From NCBI GenBank assembly GCA_021771815.1, contig JAETOE010000007.1:1-64000 (forward strand): a stretch of 64,000 nucleotides of DNA, read 5' to 3'. The notes below the pieces were generated by a model. That model was not told the DNA's origin. It was given only the letters and a program-made list of their open reading frames with translations, and ran no database searches. Source of the stretch: Roseburia hominis. Its GTDB lineage: Bacteria; Bacillota; Clostridia; Lachnospirales; Lachnospiraceae. Positions 63,883-64,000 of this stretch are shown here, in pieces (the stretch's first letter is position 1; every line of letters begins with the position of its first letter). The position numbers were made by a program, and so were the translations under genes.

Positions 63883-64000
63883 ATGAGAGGAATCAGAGAA
63901 TTTATCAAAGAGGAAGACGGAGTTGGAGTAGTAGAACTGATATTGATTCTGGTCGTGTTGATCGGACTTGTCCTGATATTTAAGGACCAGCTCACCGATC
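63883..64000 (+). CDS. Flp-type pilin (partial, runs off the window)
   Basis: The first 39 codons are present: a short charged leader (MRGIREFIKEEDGVGVVEL) followed by a hydrophobic helix ending VLIFKDQL. This is the class IVb/Flp1 prepilin layout, with the cleavage region EDGVGVVE before the helix, cut by the TadV-like peptidase. TAGGAGG lies before the ATG. The 3' end is missing. Confidence 0.85.
   Translation, partial: MRGIREFIKEEDGVGVVELILILVVLIGLVLIFKDQLTD

Overview
The window reads as chromosomal DNA of a motile, anaerobic Firmicute of the Lachnospiraceae type. Supporting signs are strong AGGAGG-like ribosome binding sites, a Na+-type F1Fo ATP synthase operon, a glycogen branching enzyme, L-lactate dehydrogenase, a MecA adaptor, BofA and CwlD/YdhD-like proteins of sporulating ancestry, flagellin under a sigma-D-type promoter, and a Tad (Flp) pilus operon. 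Base composition is moderate throughout except in a visibly AT-rich island at about 48.3-49.2 kb. No rRNA, tRNA, CRISPR array or transposase gene was seen.

Layout. 0-3.2 kb: a structured intergenic palindrome, then sua5, a degenerate LMW-PTP, upp and dCMP deaminase. 3.2-10.6 kb: a complete atp operon (two small accessory membrane proteins, then B-E-F-H-A-G-D-C) between an upstream terminator and promoter and a downstream terminator. 10.6-20.8 kb: an XRE/GyrI-like regulator, a decayed coding relic, a histidine phosphatase, an amidohydrolase, a stand-alone Hsp70, surE, a DUF362 ferredoxin-like protein, a surface 5'-nucleotidase and a coiled-coil protein. 20.8-25.3 kb: AraC regulator/MATE exporter pair, a small protein, an XRE regulator and an LCP ligase. 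25.4-30.5 kb: a probable catabolic operon (GPH symporter, feruloyl-esterase-like hydrolase, old-yellow-enzyme-type flavin/Fe-S reductase) diverging from its AraC regulator. 30.5-34 kb: VanRS-like two-component system and a HAD phosphatase. 34-39.2 kb: aconitase-family hydratase, ldh, AI-2E-type permease. 39.3-47.5 kb: a TPR/acidic-repeat/AAA-like protein, glgB and a very large FliK-like protein. 47.5-53.6 kb (minus strand): CwlD-like amidase, a 940-bp island bounded by two perfect 52-bp direct repeats, a GH18 hydrolase, and a Ser/Thr kinase cassette with two lysine-less ParA-like domains. 53.8-58.8 kb: mecA, a membrane XRE protein, a DUF1858 protein, flagellin, a FliS-like chaperone, DUF2508 and BofA. 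58.9-64 kb: Tad pilus operon tadV-tadZ-(17-codon mini-ORF)-tadA-tadB-tadC-flp, cut by the window end.

How it works together. The flagellin, FliS-like chaperone and FliK-like giant form a motility set that shares CCGATAT -10 elements. The Tad genes would build a pilus. The VanRS-like system and the LCP gene share a TTAAGAA...TCACCT motif and may form a cell-envelope regulon. The esterase/enoate-reductase-like/symporter operon looks built to import, hydrolyse and reduce an unsaturated ester.

Most unusual signals. (i) The repeat-bounded island carries a nuclease-like gene of phage-polyvalent-protein type. A strong opposite-strand promoter and terminator overlap its 3' end and predict a short antisense RNA. 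(ii) The kinase is fused to a ParA-like domain lacking the P-loop lysine and is followed by a second such protein. (iii) Four genes appear to start at AUA or AUU behind good Shine-Dalgarno sequences. (iv) A duplicated 17-codon relay ORF links tadZ to tadA. All function calls rest on reading the sequence and remembered family features; no database search was run.
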